A DNA stretch of 41,001 nucleotides, taken from Bacillus sp. Marseille-P3661. Its GTDB lineage: Bacteria; Bacillota; Bacilli; Bacillales; Bacillaceae_J. The notes beneath the pieces were generated by a model. That model was not told the DNA's origin, did no database searches, and saw only the letters and a list, made by a program, of their open reading frames with translations. Every line of letters starts with the position of its first letter. Positions within the stretch are counted from its first letter, which is position 1. Shown piece by piece: positions 24,930-32,935 of this stretch. The DNA lies in contig NZ_LT965960.1 of assembly GCF_900240995.1 (NCBI RefSeq), positions 1 to 41,001 on the forward strand. Direction: 5' to 3'. Both the position numbers and the translations under genes were made by a program.

Positions 24930-25112
24930 ATGATCATCAAAGATCACCCTATTTTAGCCATGACTGTTCAGGAGATTGGTGAATTATCACTTGAAAAAAT
25001 TGAAGAGTACCGTCATGAACTTAATTTCTGGATTAGTAATCATCGCAAAGATAAATCAAACGACATTGTTGACTATATATTTAGATATTTTATAGAACAG
25101 AAAAAACGCTAA
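24930..25112 (+). CDS. Small hypothetical protein under operator-like control
   Basis: This gene encodes 60 residues, MIIKDHPILAMTVQEIGELS onward, with a helical middle (LEKIEEYRHELNFWISNHRK) and a basic end. The frame is open from 24783, but the ATG at 24930 is chosen, since TTGGAGG lies eight bases upstream and the promoter would lie inside the longer version. A strong terminator follows 30 bases after the stop. No family is recognised. The doubled repeat in the promoter suggests it is a regulated gene, possibly by damage (LexA-like sites), which is inference. Confidence 0.65.
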   Translation: MIIKDHPILAMTVQEIGELSLEKIEEYRHELNFWISNHRKDKSNDIVDYIFRYFIEQKKR

Positions 25113-25140
25113 AATCTTTCTTCTCGCTGCTATAATACAT

Positions 25141-25172
25141 AAAAGCTCCCTTTTTACGGGAGCTTTTTTTCG
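25141..25172 (+). terminator. Intrinsic terminator
   Basis: AAAAGCTCCC-TTTTTAC-GGGAGCTTTT with a following T run ends the small gene at 24930. The minus strand also carries a T run, so it can serve the convergent gene at 25233. Confidence 0.9.
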
Positions 25173-25185
25173 CATCATTATTAAT

Positions 25186-25236
25186 CTATCACTTGATAGC
25201 GATGAGATATCAAGTGATAGCACATTGATATCTCAT
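25186..25236. repeat. Two mutually exclusive inverted repeats
   Basis: Helix A: CTATCACTTGATA (25186-25198) with its exact inverse at 25208-25220, 9-nt loop. Helix B: ATGAGATATCA (25202-25212) with its exact inverse at 25226-25236. The arms overlap at 25208-25212, so only one can form at a time. Helix B reaches into the last codons of the gene ending at 25233. Confidence 0.8.
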
Positions 25237-25907
25237 AAACTATGACTTAAATGATTACTTAAGACAGTTATAAATCGTTTTTCATAAAAAATGTTTTCTT
25301 CCACATGATTTGAAATCGCAAGCCATTGTTCCTTTGGCATACCCAAATGATCTTCTAATTCAACCGTGTTCAAAGTTTTGTCAGTTTCATAGGTCGTGAC
25401 TAAAAAATTTGCCATGTCAGACGGTGATTGAAACAAATCAAAATAAAAGTGTATGTGTTCATCTGGTTTAAATTGATATAGATCTTTTCCAATACGCTTT
25501 AATTGTTTGATACAATCATTGCGGCTTTGATCCCAAAGTTCATCAAGCTTCGTATAGACGCTTTTTAAAAAAGGGATATCTTGGCTATAATCACTAGATT
25601 CATACTGCTCTAATACTCTTCCCAAATTGTCGCTGTAATAGCGGTCAAACTCACTTTGATTTTTTACAAATCCGATCATAACTGTTGGAAGATAAATATA
25701 TTTTAAAAACCCGATAAGTGCATGTGTATTCGGATAAACAACCCATGAGTTTTCATATTGAAAAGTATTTGCATTAAGCGCGTATACATATAAAATAACA
25801 GAATCTTGATTTAGCCCCGGTTCGTTACGAAATAATCCTTTCCAAAGCTCTGCATCTTCATGATATAATTTTTCCCAAAAATAAGGTGTGTCATATTTCT
25901 TCATCAT
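25233..25907 (-). CDS. Hypothetical protein (224 aa)
   Basis: A soluble 224-residue protein with no signal peptide and no recognised family. The N-terminus is MMKKYDTPYFWEKLYHEDAE and the rest is helical and acidic, with aromatic-rich patches (WVVYPNTHALIGFLKYIYLP). No metal or nucleotide motif is apparent. The ATG at 25907 is chosen because AATAGGAG lies at normal spacing; the frame stays open upstream to 25943. It begins 51 bases after the stop of the LysM protein gene on the same strand and may be co-transcribed with it. Confidence 0.65.
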   Translation of the reverse strand: MMKKYDTPYFWEKLYHEDAELWKGLFRNEPGLNQDSVILYVYALNANTFQYENSWVVYPNTHALIGFLKYIYLPTVMIGFVKNQSEFDRYYSDNLGRVLEQYESSDYSQDIPFLKSVYTKLDELWDQSRNDCIKQLKRIGKDLYQFKPDEHIHFYFDLFQSPSDMANFLVTTYETDKTLNTVELEDHLGMPKEQWLAISNHVEENIFYEKRFITVLSNHLSHSL

Positions 25908-25957
25908 TATTAAACTCCTATTCTCTATGTTCCAATTCTTCACTCTATATATAAATA

Positions 25958-27070
25958 TTAATTAAGACCTGCTGCTATTTTGATTTTCGTTTGATGATTT
26001 CCATCAATTAGGCCGTCCTTGTGGCGAGTACTATTTTTAAAATGAATATCAAAATGACCCTCAAAATTGTTATTCGTAATATATTGCACATCATGCGGCA
26101 TAAACGACATTGAAGCCGCGATTTTTCTTCCATCTATTTCAACAATGACTGGTCTAACATTCCAATTAAATCCGCCCCATATTTTTTTAGCAATTTCAGT
26201 ATCCTTTGCTGTTAATGGTTCACAATCGGCATGGTTGGCACCTATTGTGCGTTTGACTTGGAATGAAATTCCTGTTTCGAAATCCGTAACTGTTCCTATC
26301 TTACCAATTGAAAACATATATTGTGCTTCAGTCCACCAATCTAAATACTCCCCATGTTTCTCACTTTTTCTTTCTTGCACAGGAATATTTCGAACAGGAA
26401 TTAAGACTGTTTGGCCAATGCTTAGTGGACTAGTACTTGTTAAATTATTTAGCTCTAAAAGTTCATTCATAGGAACACCGTATTTAATTCCCAAATTCCA
26501 AATATTATCCCCAGATTGTACGGTGTGCTTTTTATAGGAAACTGTTGTTGAATCTGGTGCAGAAACATATGTTGCTGCTTGAGGGATGTTTCGAGTTATC
26601 GTTCCGTCTTCATAAATAAAAACTGAACGTGTTTTATGATCCCAGCTAACGTCCATTCCTAATGTTTCACTTAAGAACCGCAGCGGAACACGAGTAACCC
26701 CATCAATAATAAAAGATCGGTCCATTTTCACTTGATTACCGTTTACACGAGCAAGGGACGAGCCTACAATAAAACTGACATCTGTTCCATTTTTGGAGAT
26801 TCCTACAGTACTTGAATCACCATTCCACCAAACATGTGCACCTAAACTTTCTGTTATTTCACGGACAGGTATATATGTCCGATCATTTTTGATCACAGAC
26901 TTGTTTTTATATGGAAATAATTCATCATTTATATACACTTTTATGTTATCAGTATTTGCAGAAGTCAAAATAGGTACTTGTGCGAATAAGGATAGAGCTA
27001 ATGTCGTTCCAATTAATAGTTTACTAACTTTTGATGATGTCCTCGAATTTTTGATTTTACGTAGTATCAT
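25958..27070 (-). CDS. Secreted stalk-LysM protein with His-rich C-terminal domain
   Basis: This gene encodes 370 residues. A signal peptide (KLLIGTTLALSLFAQ then an Ala-containing cut near 38) is followed by a copper-amine-oxidase N-terminal-like stalk domain (about 43-157, with VYINDELF and TYIPVREITESLG repeated as VPLRFLSETLG), one LysM (180-226, HTVQSGDNIWNLGIKYGVP) that binds peptidoglycan, and a C-terminal domain from 255. That domain is shared with the protein at 38648: FETGISFQVKR, HAD (280-282), IAASM, MPH, GHFDIHF (338-344) and ST.H. The paralogue has Cys where this one has Asp341. Start ATG 27070 follows AAAGGTG; an earlier frame start lacks a site. Probably cell-wall located; enzymatic activity unknown. 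Confidence 0.8.
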   Translation of the reverse strand: MILRKIKNSRTSSKVSKLLIGTTLALSLFAQVPILTSANTDNIKVYINDELFPYKNKSVIKNDRTYIPVREITESLGAHVWWNGDSSTVGISKNGTDVSFIVGSSLARVNGNQVKMDRSFIIDGVTRVPLRFLSETLGMDVSWDHKTRSVFIYEDGTITRNIPQAATYVSAPDSTTVSYKKHTVQSGDNIWNLGIKYGVPMNELLELNNLTSTSPLSIGQTVLIPVRNIPVQERKSEKHGEYLDWWTEAQYMFSIGKIGTVTDFETGISFQVKRTIGANHADCEPLTAKDTEIAKKIWGGFNWNVRPVIVEIDGRKIAASMSFMPHDVQYITNNNFEGHFDIHFKNSTRHKDGLIDGNHQTKIKIAAGLN

Positions 27071-27227
27071 TCTGCACACACACCTTTGCTGTTTTGTCAT
27101 GTTTATGTTTATTGACTTTTATCTCTAGTATTTATGATACTTTGATGCATGCGCAGATGAAAGTAACAATATTTTCATAGAATGGTAGATTTAAATAAGC
27201 AGGTATTTATAGGATAATAAAAAATAA

Positions 27228-27268
27228 AAAAAATCAAGCAACTCGATAAATGAGAAACTTGATTTTAG
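27228..27268 (-). terminator. Terminator of the pxp operon
   Basis: AAATCAAG (27231-27239 region) pairs with CTTGATTT (27259-27267), and the minus strand continues into a T run. It follows the stop of pxpC by about ten bases. Confidence 0.7.
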
Positions 27269-27277
27269 ATATCGTCA

Positions 27278-28219
27278 CTACCTATTTGTTTCATATATTC
27301 CTTTAAAAAATCCCTCCATTTTTCTATATAGCTTTTGCGCTTTAAATATATCAATTTCTTTGAAACGAATTTTAGTACCTGGTTGAGCCTGAGCAAGCTT
27401 AGGTATGTCGACAGAGATAATTGTTGCAATCATTGAATAGCCGCCAGTTGTTTGATGATCTGCCATCAAAATAATTGGTTGGCCATTGTTCGGTACTTGG
27501 ATCCCCCCAAAAGGAACAGGCTCTGAGATAATATCCGCTGTATTCACATGTTGGATCTTTGGCCCTTCAAGGCGATATCCCATGCGGTCTAATTTATTTG
27601 ATAACGTATACGTGGATTTCAAAAATGTTGTAATCCCCTCGTCAGTAAACAAATGTTCATGCGGCCCTAGAATAATTCGACAACATATGTTTTTTTCATA
27701 CTTCGGAATATGCTTTGGATTTAGAGAACGATTGAACAGTGATTGCTGTTGGGTTGTACCGCCATAGATAACATCTTCTTTTTGTAAAGCATTGCCTAAA
27801 CCACCCGCTACATATGTAGACTTGCTTCCGATAATGATCGGACTATCGATTCCACCATCAATACTTAGATAACTTCGCATTCCATTTTCCAAACCTTCAA
27901 ATGTTAAAATATCATCCTTTTGAACGCGAAGACTTCTCCACATTTCTACTTTTTTTCCATTTATCTTCGGCATTAAATTAGCCCCAGTAATAGCAATTAG
28001 TAGGTTATCCATTGCTTTTAACACTGGGCCGAGCATTGTAATTTCAAGACAGGAATCATTACGATTATTTCCAACTAAAAGATTAGCGATTTGATAGCTA
28101 AAAGGATCCATTGCACCAGACACAACAATGCCATATTGTTGAAATCCCCAGCGACCGTGATCTTGTATTGTAGTCATTAAGCCGGACTTTAAAACGGTAA
28201 AAATAGGACGCTTTTTCAT
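27278..28219 (-). CDS. pxpC: 5-oxoprolinase subunit PxpC (KipA-type)
   Basis: A 313-residue protein of the biotin-dependent carboxyltransferase-like family (KipA/YbgK). Seen are TTIQDHGRWGFQQYGI near 16-31 and VSGAMDPFSYQIANLLVGN near 33-51, both family hallmarks, and GGYSMIATI with KLAQAQPG near the end. With PxpA and PxpB it forms the ATP-dependent enzyme that opens 5-oxoproline (pyroglutamate) to glutamate. Its ATG overlaps the stop of pxpA by four bases (ATGA), the sign of coupled translation. The older name KipA refers to a sporulation-kinase regulator in B. subtilis. Confidence 0.92.
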   Translation of the reverse strand: MKKRPIFTVLKSGLMTTIQDHGRWGFQQYGIVVSGAMDPFSYQIANLLVGNNRNDSCLEITMLGPVLKAMDNLLIAITGANLMPKINGKKVEMWRSLRVQKDDILTFEGLENGMRSYLSIDGGIDSPIIIGSKSTYVAGGLGNALQKEDVIYGGTTQQQSLFNRSLNPKHIPKYEKNICCRIILGPHEHLFTDEGITTFLKSTYTLSNKLDRMGYRLEGPKIQHVNTADIISEPVPFGGIQVPNNGQPIILMADHQTTGGYSMIATIISVDIPKLAQAQPGTKIRFKEIDIFKAQKLYRKMEGFFKGIYETNR

Positions 28220-28980
28220 ATTCTATCACTAGGAGACTTCATAATAATTTGATTTTCCATTAATACCTTATTTAAAGTTTCAACAAATTCTAAAGCATTG
28301 GCATTATCACCATGCACACAAATAGTATCCGCGGCAATTGTTATGTCTTCACCTGTAATAGCTTGTACCTTACCATCTTTAATCATCCGAATGATTCGTT
28401 CAGTTACAAGTTGGGTATCATGCAATACTGAATTAGGTTCTGTTCTTGGGGTCAATGTACCGTCACCGAGATATGTGCGATCTGCAAATACTTCCTGGAC
28501 AACAGTCAAACCATGATCTTTTCCGATTTTAGCTAATAAACTTCCAGATAGAGCATATAAAAGTAAGTTCGAGCTCACACTTTTGACGGCTTTTACAATA
28601 GCTGTTGCAATACCCGCACTTTTGTTCGCCATATTGTATAATGCACCATGTGGCTTAACATGTTGAACTTCTGAACTTTCAACCTTAGCTAAAGCAACCA
28701 AAGCACCGATTTGATAGGTAACTAAATTAAAAACATCATCCGCTGCAATATTCATATCTCTTCTTCCGAAACCAACCAAATCAGGTAAGCCTGGATGAGC
28801 ACCAATCGCTACATTCGCTTGATTTGCAAGCTGAATAGTTTTCCTCATAACAGTTGGGTCACCTGCATGAAATCCGCAGGCAATGTTAGCCGATGTTATA
28901 TAGCGAAGAACCATTTCATCATTACCAAGCGTATATGTACCAAAACTCTCTCCCAAATCACAATTTAAGTCAATTCTCAT
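28216..28980 (-). CDS. pxpA: 5-oxoprolinase subunit PxpA (LamB/YcsF family)
   Basis: A 254-residue TIM-barrel-like subunit carrying the hydrolase site of the 5-oxoprolinase complex. The family opening MRIDLNCDLGESFG is intact, followed by SANIACGFHAGDP near 32-44, IGAHPGLPDLVGFGRR near 60-75, HVKPHGALYN near 115 and ICVHGDN near 228, which hold the conserved acidic and His residues. ATG 28980 fits the AAGGAG site; the in-frame ATG at 28989 lies within that site. It overlaps the end of pxpB by 11 bases. Middle gene of the three-gene operon. Confidence 0.93.
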   Translation of the reverse strand: MRIDLNCDLGESFGTYTLGNDEMVLRYITSANIACGFHAGDPTVMRKTIQLANQANVAIGAHPGLPDLVGFGRRDMNIAADDVFNLVTYQIGALVALAKVESSEVQHVKPHGALYNMANKSAGIATAIVKAVKSVSSNLLLYALSGSLLAKIGKDHGLTVVQEVFADRTYLGDGTLTPRTEPNSVLHDTQLVTERIIRMIKDGKVQAITGEDITIAADTICVHGDNANALEFVETLNKVLMENQIIMKSPSDRI

Positions 28981-29710
28981 TTTTTTCATACTCCTTCTCC
29001 CAATAGCGCAATTGATAACAGTTTTTTTCTATTTCTCTCTCGATAGAATAATACTCATCTTCAGCAATTGGTTTGAATTTTAGATAGTCGCCAGCTGAAA
29101 AAATGACAGGTCTAGAATTTGTTGGACTAAATAATTTAAGCGGTGTTCTACCGATAATGCGCCATCCGCCTGGTATTTCTAACGGATAGATACCAGTTTG
29201 TTTCCCTGCAATCCCCACTGAACCAGCTTTTACTTTTGCCCGTGGATTTTCAAGTCTTGGCGCTGCAATTTTGGTAGACATTCCTCCTAGATAAGGAAAG
29301 CCTGGCACAAATCCAATCATATATATTAAATATTCTGTTTTGCTGTGGATATCGATAACTTCTTGCTCAGTAAGATTATTGAGATCCGCCACAAAAGGCA
29401 AATCCATTCCAAACTCGCCACCATAAAGTACTGGTATCTCATAAACGTTGGCTTGAATTGAAAAGTTATCATCAAGAATTGTATTGATCCTTTCTAGTTT
29501 ACTTTTTAATTCTTCATATAGAATTGTACTTGGATTATAATAAATAACAATTGTCGTATAAGCAGGGACAAATTCAATAATTCCTTTTATGGATTCAGCC
29601 CTCAATTTCTCAGTATACCTTCGAATCCATTTATTTGTTTCACTATCAATCATATTGGAAAATTCGATTCGAATTGCACAATCACCTAGAGGCCGTAATT
29701 GAATATTCAT
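28970..29710 (-). CDS. pxpB: 5-oxoprolinase subunit PxpB (KipI-type)
   Basis: A 246-residue protein of the allophanate-hydrolase subunit 1-like family (PxpB/KipI). The start NIQLRPLGDCAIRIEFSN, the VPVLYGG-type motif (IPVLYGGEFGMDLP near 92-105), FVPGFPYLGGM near 133-143 and PGGWRIIGRTPLKLF near 193-207 are characteristic. It works with PxpC and PxpA in ATP-driven pyroglutamate hydrolysis. KipI in B. subtilis also inhibits the sporulation kinase KinA, so an added regulatory role is possible but not shown. First gene of the operon; the 170-bp gap upstream holds its promoter and that of the divergent hemolysin III gene. Confidence 0.92.
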   Translation of the reverse strand: MNIQLRPLGDCAIRIEFSNMIDSETNKWIRRYTEKLRAESIKGIIEFVPAYTTIVIYYNPSTILYEELKSKLERINTILDDNFSIQANVYEIPVLYGGEFGMDLPFVADLNNLTEQEVIDIHSKTEYLIYMIGFVPGFPYLGGMSTKIAAPRLENPRAKVKAGSVGIAGKQTGIYPLEIPGGWRIIGRTPLKLFSPTNSRPVIFSAGDYLKFKPIAEDEYYSIEREIEKNCYQLRYWEKEYEKNEN

Positions 29711-29876
29711 AACATATCACCACTTATTATTTATAGTTGCAGAAAATTGATCATTTAAAGAGTATACACTTGATCTGCGGTAATACTATTCATAAAAACT
29801 GCCGTTTGCAAAATCATCATACATTTCTTCCCCAACATAGACATATATCTGTTATACTTAACTTTAGTTCAATTTA

Positions 29877-29893
29877 CGGAGGATGTTCCTCCG
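29877..29893 (+). promoter_or_regulatory. 17-bp palindrome in the leader of the hemolysin III gene
   Basis: CGGAGGA-TGT-TCCTCCG is a perfect 7-bp stem with a 3-nt loop, 28 bases before the ATG and downstream of a likely -10 (TGTTATACT near 29850). It may be an operator or an mRNA hairpin. The AGGA in it is not the ribosome binding site used. Confidence 0.45.
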
Positions 29894-29921
29894 AGTCCTG
29901 AATAAGAAAGGAATTTGTACG

Positions 29922-30572
29922 ATGTCTACAACTCACACTTTTTCAAAACATGAAGAAATAGTAAATTCAATTACTCACGGTATTGGTGCATTACTTAGTA
30001 TAGCCGCATTAGTACTGCTTATCGTTTTTTCTTATTCACAAGGTACATTACTACATGTTATCAGCTTTTCAATATTTGGAAGCACGATGCTGTTGCTTTA
30101 TGTATCTTCAACTTTAGTCCATAGTTTCCCACCTGGAAAAGCTAAGGATATATTCGAAATAATGGACCATGCATCCATTTATCTTTTTATTGCAGGTACT
30201 TACACTCCATTTTTATTTATTGTCATCAAAGGCTGGCTTGGATGGACATTATTTGGAGTTATTTGGGGTATGGCTATTCTTGGTGTTGTTTTTAAAATAT
30301 TTTTTGTAAAACGATTCCTTTACTTATCGACCGTTATTTACTTGCTAATGGGTTGGCTAATTGTCTTCGCATGGAAACCACTTGTTTCTATTTTACCAAC
30401 TGGTGGGGTTATTTGGTTAGTTTTAGGTGGAATTCTTTACTCAATCGGTACAATTTTTTATATGTGGCGCGGCTTTAAATTTCATCATGCAGTATGGCAT
30501 TTATTTGTGTTAGCTGGCTCCATTGCTCATTTCTTTGCAATTTTACTTTATGTATTGCCAATTCAAGGCTAA
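29922..30572 (+). CDS. Hemolysin III / PAQR family membrane protein
   Basis: A 216-residue membrane protein with seven helices of the YqfA/hemolysin III group, bacterial relatives of adiponectin receptors. Seen are EEIVNSITHGIGALLS near 8-23, the first His-bearing motif; SSTLVHSFP and MDHASIYLFIAGTYTPFL near 66-98; and the closing HHAVWHLFVLAGSIAHF with the final His pair. These His/Asp residues form the buried zinc site in the family. ATG 29922 follows AAAGGA; an upstream GTG-type extension has no site. A terminator follows the stop. Confidence 0.88.
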   Translation: MSTTHTFSKHEEIVNSITHGIGALLSIAALVLLIVFSYSQGTLLHVISFSIFGSTMLLLYVSSTLVHSFPPGKAKDIFEIMDHASIYLFIAGTYTPFLFIVIKGWLGWTLFGVIWGMAILGVVFKIFFVKRFLYLSTVIYLLMGWLIVFAWKPLVSILPTGGVIWLVLGGILYSIGTIFYMWRGFKFHHAVWHLFVLAGSIAHFFAILLYVLPIQG

Positions 30573-30612
30573 AAACCACAACTCCCCAGCAAAGCTGTGG
30601 TTTATTTTTTTG
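30573..30612 (+). terminator. Intrinsic terminator after the hemolysin III gene
   Basis: AAACCACA (30573-30580) pairs with TGTGGTTT (30596-30603) and is followed by ATTTTTTT. Confidence 0.85.
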
Positions 30613-30715
30613 GAATACGATCACATCAATGAGTAGCATTTGTGTTTTTGATAATAATACATAATAGAATCACCATTTGCACCTGACTCGTTTTAATTGT
30701 AAAAGAGGTGACGCT

Positions 30716-30994
30716 GTGAGAGTAACAAGTGACGAAAATAAAAAACTAAGTGATGCCATTGATCAGATGCAAGAGGGACTAGATACATTTATTGAGTTAT
30801 ATAATCAATCCGAGGAAGATAAACCTTTTCTTGGCTTAGATGACGAAGTTATGGATATGATCCAAACCGCCACTAAAGTATTAGGAGCAGACGTTGTTAA
30901 TCAAAAAGTAAACACGATCATTAAAGAAGTTCTTTCTTTATTACCACTTGATGATTATCGAAACGAACATACAGATGACGAAGATACAGAATAA
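30716..30994 (+). CDS. Small acidic hypothetical protein (92 aa)
   Basis: This gene encodes 92 residues, acidic and largely helical (KLSDAIDQMQEGLDTFIELY, then DDEVMDMIQTATKVLGAD), ending in a very acidic tail HTDDEDTE. Start is a GTG at 30716 with AAGAGGTG eight bases upstream; the frame is open to 30677 without support. It lies 46 bases before another unknown small gene, in the same direction. No family recognised and no membrane segment. Confidence 0.6.
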   Translation: MRVTSDENKKLSDAIDQMQEGLDTFIELYNQSEEDKPFLGLDDEVMDMIQTATKVLGADVVNQKVNTIIKEVLSLLPLDDYRNEHTDDEDTE

Positions 30995-31040
30995 ATTTCT
31001 ACAATACACTCAACAGATGACAGTAAAGAGGTGATATGTG

Positions 31041-31400
31041 ATGCAAATAAAATCAATGATAGAAAATGTAGTAAAAAAAATTACTGATACCGCCCAAAAC
31101 ATTATAACAAATAACGAAGCCCATCTAGAAAAGCACTCAATAAATGAATTAGTTTCATTTATTAAAGAGGATGAAAGCACAACTAAAACAAGTCAAACTT
31201 TATTAGGTCTCCATTTCCATCAATATGTTCTTTGCAACGAAGAATTTGAGTTCCATCTTGAAACAAAAGGAAAAACCGCGGAAAAAATATTATATCTAAA
31301 CATTTTTCATAAAGGAAAATCTATTCTCAAATATAGAAGCTATGATTCTAAATTCTCGTTAGACAAAAATATTAAAATTCCCCTACAGTTAACGCACTAA
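31041..31400 (+). CDS. Hypothetical protein (119 aa)
   Basis: A 119-residue protein with a helical N-terminal half (IENVVKKITDTAQNIITNN, HSINELVSFIKED) and a beta-rich second half (VLCNEEFEFHLETKG, KILYLNIFHKGKSILKYRS). ATG 31041 has AAGAGGTG at nine bases; a GTG three bases earlier is less likely. It follows the 92-residue gene and probably shares its transcript. No family recognised. It ends two bases before the convergent DUF2935 gene with no visible hairpin between them. Confidence 0.6.
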   Translation: MQIKSMIENVVKKITDTAQNIITNNEAHLEKHSINELVSFIKEDESTTKTSQTLLGLHFHQYVLCNEEFEFHLETKGKTAEKILYLNIFHKGKSILKYRSYDSKFSLDKNIKIPLQLTH

Positions 31401-31401
31401 C

Positions 31402-32208
31402 TTATGATGTTTCGTTTCTTGGGGTTGTAGGATCACATTTAGGTTGTTCAAGTTCTGAAACTTGTGCAACCTTTGTTAAATGATAACATTCCTCGCGATA
31501 CATATGATCTGCCATTAACGGAGTGAATGATGAAAGGATTTCATGATTCATTTCCATTTCCTCAAGCTCAGCTAAAAATTGTTGAAAAATCTTAATTGCT
31601 ACTTCTGTATCATTATTTAATCGCTTTAATGCCGGGAATTGATCAATGTTTGCCCTTAAATAGCCTGTCATTTCAACTGCCTTCAGGTAAAAAGCTTCAA
31701 ATTTAATCGTAAAGTCATGGCTCTTTTCTTTTATAGCTTTTTCAGTTTGATCCATTTGATCATTAATTGCCCCTGCGTGGCCGGCAGCATCTATGAGCCA
31801 TAATAAATGATGATGTAGTACATGTACTTTAGGTGGTTGCTTTTTATCCATTAAGAAATGAAGGATCCGCATATATTCTTCAAGCTCATTCACCATATGA
31901 TTCACAAATGTGACAGTTAAATGAATCGATACCTTTCCAACTAACATTTCACGAATTAATTGTAATTTAAAGTTTCGTAATGCATTGCCTTGTTTAATTG
32001 CGACCTTCGACAATTGAACCACTTCTTCTTGAGAATGAATGGTTCGAGCAGTTTGTAGTAAGTCATCAAAAACAGTTTGGTGCTGTTTAGCTATCTCGAT
32101 ATACTCTATTTCTTTTGGTGCTAGCGCCGAATGAATAAAACGAGCATGATCTCCAAGTATTTGCAGCCAAAACCGATGCTCAAATAGCGCTTCATTTACA
32201 TATGCCAT
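31402..32208 (-). CDS. DUF2935 protein, ferritin-like fold
   Basis: A 268-residue all-helical protein. It has two similar halves beginning near FWLQILGDHARFIH (residues 13-26) and LLWLIDAAGHAGAIND (135-150), each with the E/H pattern of DUF2935, a ferritin-like four-helix domain that can hold a metal pair. Ending MYREECYHLTKV also fits. Known members occur in Bacillus, some linked to spores, with unknown function. ATG 32208 is directly after GAGAAGGAGG, with an earlier GGGGAG better spaced. Single gene. Confidence 0.85.
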   Translation of the reverse strand: MAYVNEALFEHRFWLQILGDHARFIHSALAPKEIEYIEIAKQHQTVFDDLLQTARTIHSQEEVVQLSKVAIKQGNALRNFKLQLIREMLVGKVSIHLTVTFVNHMVNELEEYMRILHFLMDKKQPPKVHVLHHHLLWLIDAAGHAGAINDQMDQTEKAIKEKSHDFTIKFEAFYLKAVEMTGYLRANIDQFPALKRLNNDTEVAIKIFQQFLAELEEMEMNHEILSSFTPLMADHMYREECYHLTKVAQVSELEQPKCDPTTPRNETS

Positions 32209-32272
32209 CCTCCTTCTCCCCTTTCGTTTAATACGTTATAAACAAATGTATGTAATGAAAAGGACGTCCTAT

Positions 32273-32770
32273 TCAAGTTAGCTTACTAAAAAATACATGT
32301 TCAGCCGTAATCTCCTCATTTATTGTGATGAGTCCAAAGGAATATTCCGGTTGTTTCCGTTTATCTGTTGGGGAGCCAGGATTAAATAACAATAGATCAC
32401 CCATTTTTTTCATAAGGGGAATATGCGAATGACCAAAAATAATTATGTCCACATCGTCTTCTTGAAATGCCTCTAAAGCTCGTTTTTCTGTCGTTTTACC
32501 TTTACCGTGACCGTGTACAATCCCAATTTTATAATCCATTAAATGTAGAATTTTCTTAGCTGGAAATTTACTTTTAATATCGTCACCATCTACATTTCCG
32601 TAAACACCTTCTACAGGTGCGTATTTAACTAACTCATCATAGACATCCAATTTGAGCCAATCTCCCACATGAATAATTAAATCAACCATTTGTAGATATT
32701 CAATCAATTTCTGCGGAAAATGCTTGGCTCTTTTTGGAATATGCGTATCACCCATTACACAAATTTTCAT
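32273..32770 (-). CDS. YfcE/MJ0936-type phosphodiesterase (metallophosphoesterase)
   Basis: A 165-residue enzyme of the calcineurin-like superfamily with the full metal-site order: GDTHIP (7-12), GDWLK (36-40), GNVDGDD (58-64), HGHGKG (85-90) and GHSHIP (113-118), the last binding the second metal. Members of this small group hydrolyse phosphodiesters such as bis-pNPP; the natural substrate is uncertain. The shape is close to B. subtilis YsnB. The ATG at 32770 has AAGGGG eight bases upstream. Single gene, followed by the start of DUF2935 after 64 bases. Confidence 0.9.
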   Translation of the reverse strand: MKICVMGDTHIPKRAKHFPQKLIEYLQMVDLIIHVGDWLKLDVYDELVKYAPVEGVYGNVDGDDIKSKFPAKKILHLMDYKIGIVHGHGKGKTTEKRALEAFQEDDVDIIIFGHSHIPLMKKMGDLLLFNPGSPTDKRKQPEYSFGLITINEEITAEHVFFSKLT

Positions 32771-32893
32771 TGTTTTACCCCTTGTTTACATAATATTATT
32801 ATAGTTAACCCTTAACTTCAAACCTACTATTATTTTTTCGAAAACGGGCAACACTATGCTATATAAAAACAAAGCTTTATAAATAGTTACAAT

Positions 32894-32920
32894 ATTTCTT
32901 TATAAAAATTTTATAGAAAT
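32894..32920 (+). promoter_or_regulatory. AT-rich inverted repeat upstream of the ZIP gene
   Basis: ATTTCTTTATAAAA and TTTTATAGAAAT form an imperfect inverted repeat ending 15 bases before the ATG at 32936. It may be an operator or a leader hairpin. It does not match a Zur or MntR box I can recall. Confidence 0.3.
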
Positions 32921-32935
32921 ATGAGAGGGATTATC

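Noticed and set aside
26067-26537. 156-codon open frame antisense to the LysM protein gene
   Set aside because: Shadow of the well-supported gene on the opposite strand, with no start signals.
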